A stretch of 64,000 nt of DNA from Burkholderia sp. 8Y. GTDB lineage: Bacteria > Pseudomonadota > Gammaproteobacteria > Burkholderiales > Burkholderiaceae. Position 1 is the stretch's first letter. Every line of letters begins with the position of its first letter. The notes under the pieces are model-generated. The model was not told where the DNA came from. It did no database searches and saw only the letters and a program-made list of their open reading frames with translations. Of this stretch, positions 63,777-64,000 are shown piece after piece. Location: contig NZ_LR733519.1 of NCBI RefSeq assembly GCF_902506145.1, positions 1,958,314 to 2,022,313 on the forward strand. Direction: 5' to 3'. Position numbers and translations under genes: made by a program.

Positions 63777-64000
63777 ATGTCTCGCAGAAAGTCGTTCACC
63801 TCGCTTCGCGCCATTCCCGCGCTCGGACGTTCGTTCGCGGCGCGCCTCGATCTCCAGCGGTTCGCCGCGCCCGCGCTCACCGTGCTCGTCTGCGCGCTGC
63901 TTCTCGTGGTCTTCCAGCACCTGTCGCATACGGTCGATTACAAGTCCGTCGTGCGCTCGCTGCGGCTGCTCTCGCTGCAAGCCTGGGGCGCCGCGCTCTT
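63777..64000 (+). CDS. mprF: Start of an MprF-like (lysyl-phosphatidylglycerol synthase) membrane protein, cut by window end
   Basis: From the ATG at 63777 the frame stays open to the window edge (74 codons). It encodes a basic N-terminus (MSRRKSFTSLRAIPALGR), a membrane segment (APALTVLVCALLLVVFQHLS) and then HTVDYKSVVRSLRLLSLQAW, a pattern found at the start of MprF-type bifunctional flippase/synthases. MprF adds lysine to phosphatidylglycerol and exports it, lowering sensitivity to cationic peptides. The synthase domain is outside the window, so the assignment rests on this short part. Confidence 0.6.
   Translation, partial: MSRRKSFTSLRAIPALGRSFAARLDLQRFAAPALTVLVCALLLVVFQHLSHTVDYKSVVRSLRLLSLQAWGAAL

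Overview
The window is GC-rich DNA (roughly 63-65 percent by eye) from a member of the Burkholderiaceae, most likely Caballeronia or Paraburkholderia. Supporting traits are polyphosphate glucokinase beside zwf, a stand-alone IF-1, Burkholderia-type small proteins (DUF3564-like, DUF3303-like, phasin), many LysR regulators, and dense short intergenic regions. It looks like ordinary chromosome or chromid. I see no rRNA, tRNA, CRISPR array, insertion sequence or prophage.

Layout. 1-3.4 kb: glucose entry (zwf, polyphosphate glucokinase, HAD phosphatase). 3.4-7.2 kb: infA, corA, and an M23 peptidase / coiled-coil / bactofilin cell-shape operon. 7.5-11.7 kb: LysR and mmsA-mmsB (valine catabolism), then a small membrane protein. 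11.8-18.2 kb: glgC-glgA followed by a glucose-dehydrogenase-like SDR and a lipoamide-dehydrogenase-like flavoprotein, then divergent pdxY. 18.2-22.4 kb: VOC protein, two lipoproteins (one with a duplicated His-rich domain) and an AroE-like dehydrogenase. 22.6-27.6 kb: a P450, then an XRE-cupin regulator divergent from a P6C dehydrogenase / DAO-family oxidase pair (pipecolate/lysine route). 27.8-33.9 kb: small proteins, thioesterase, LysR, and a CoA-transferase / HMG-CoA-lyase / MFS cluster. 34-37.5 kb: phosphoketolase and acetate kinase. 37.7-43.6 kb: a glycosyltransferase and the giant helicase Lhr. 43.6-47.1 kb: three small proteins sharing a Gly-Gly leader, divergent from a membrane Ser/Thr kinase. 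47.1-52.9 kb: phasin, small proteins, a Crp-type regulator, and an EF-hand / response regulator / histidine kinase operon. 52.9-61 kb: BKACE, GntR, DHDPS-like lyase, a five-gene ABC-importer operon ending in an aldose-1-epimerase-like protein. 61-64 kb: two receiver proteins, two lipoproteins and the start of an MprF-like membrane protein.

The most unusual elements are: the Gly-Gly-leader family (43.6-44.6 kb) with N/Q-rich or variable C-termini beside a kinase; the lipoprotein at 19.3-20.5 kb with a degenerate and an intact copy of one domain; a GntR operator candidate overlapping a -35 box at 54.68 kb; a perfect 16-bp palindrome downstream of the P6C dehydrogenase promoter; and a 22-bp sequence present exactly twice, with a partial third copy, over about 10 kb. 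Function calls rest on motif recognition by eye. Start codons were chosen from ribosome binding sites, overlaps and family N-termini.
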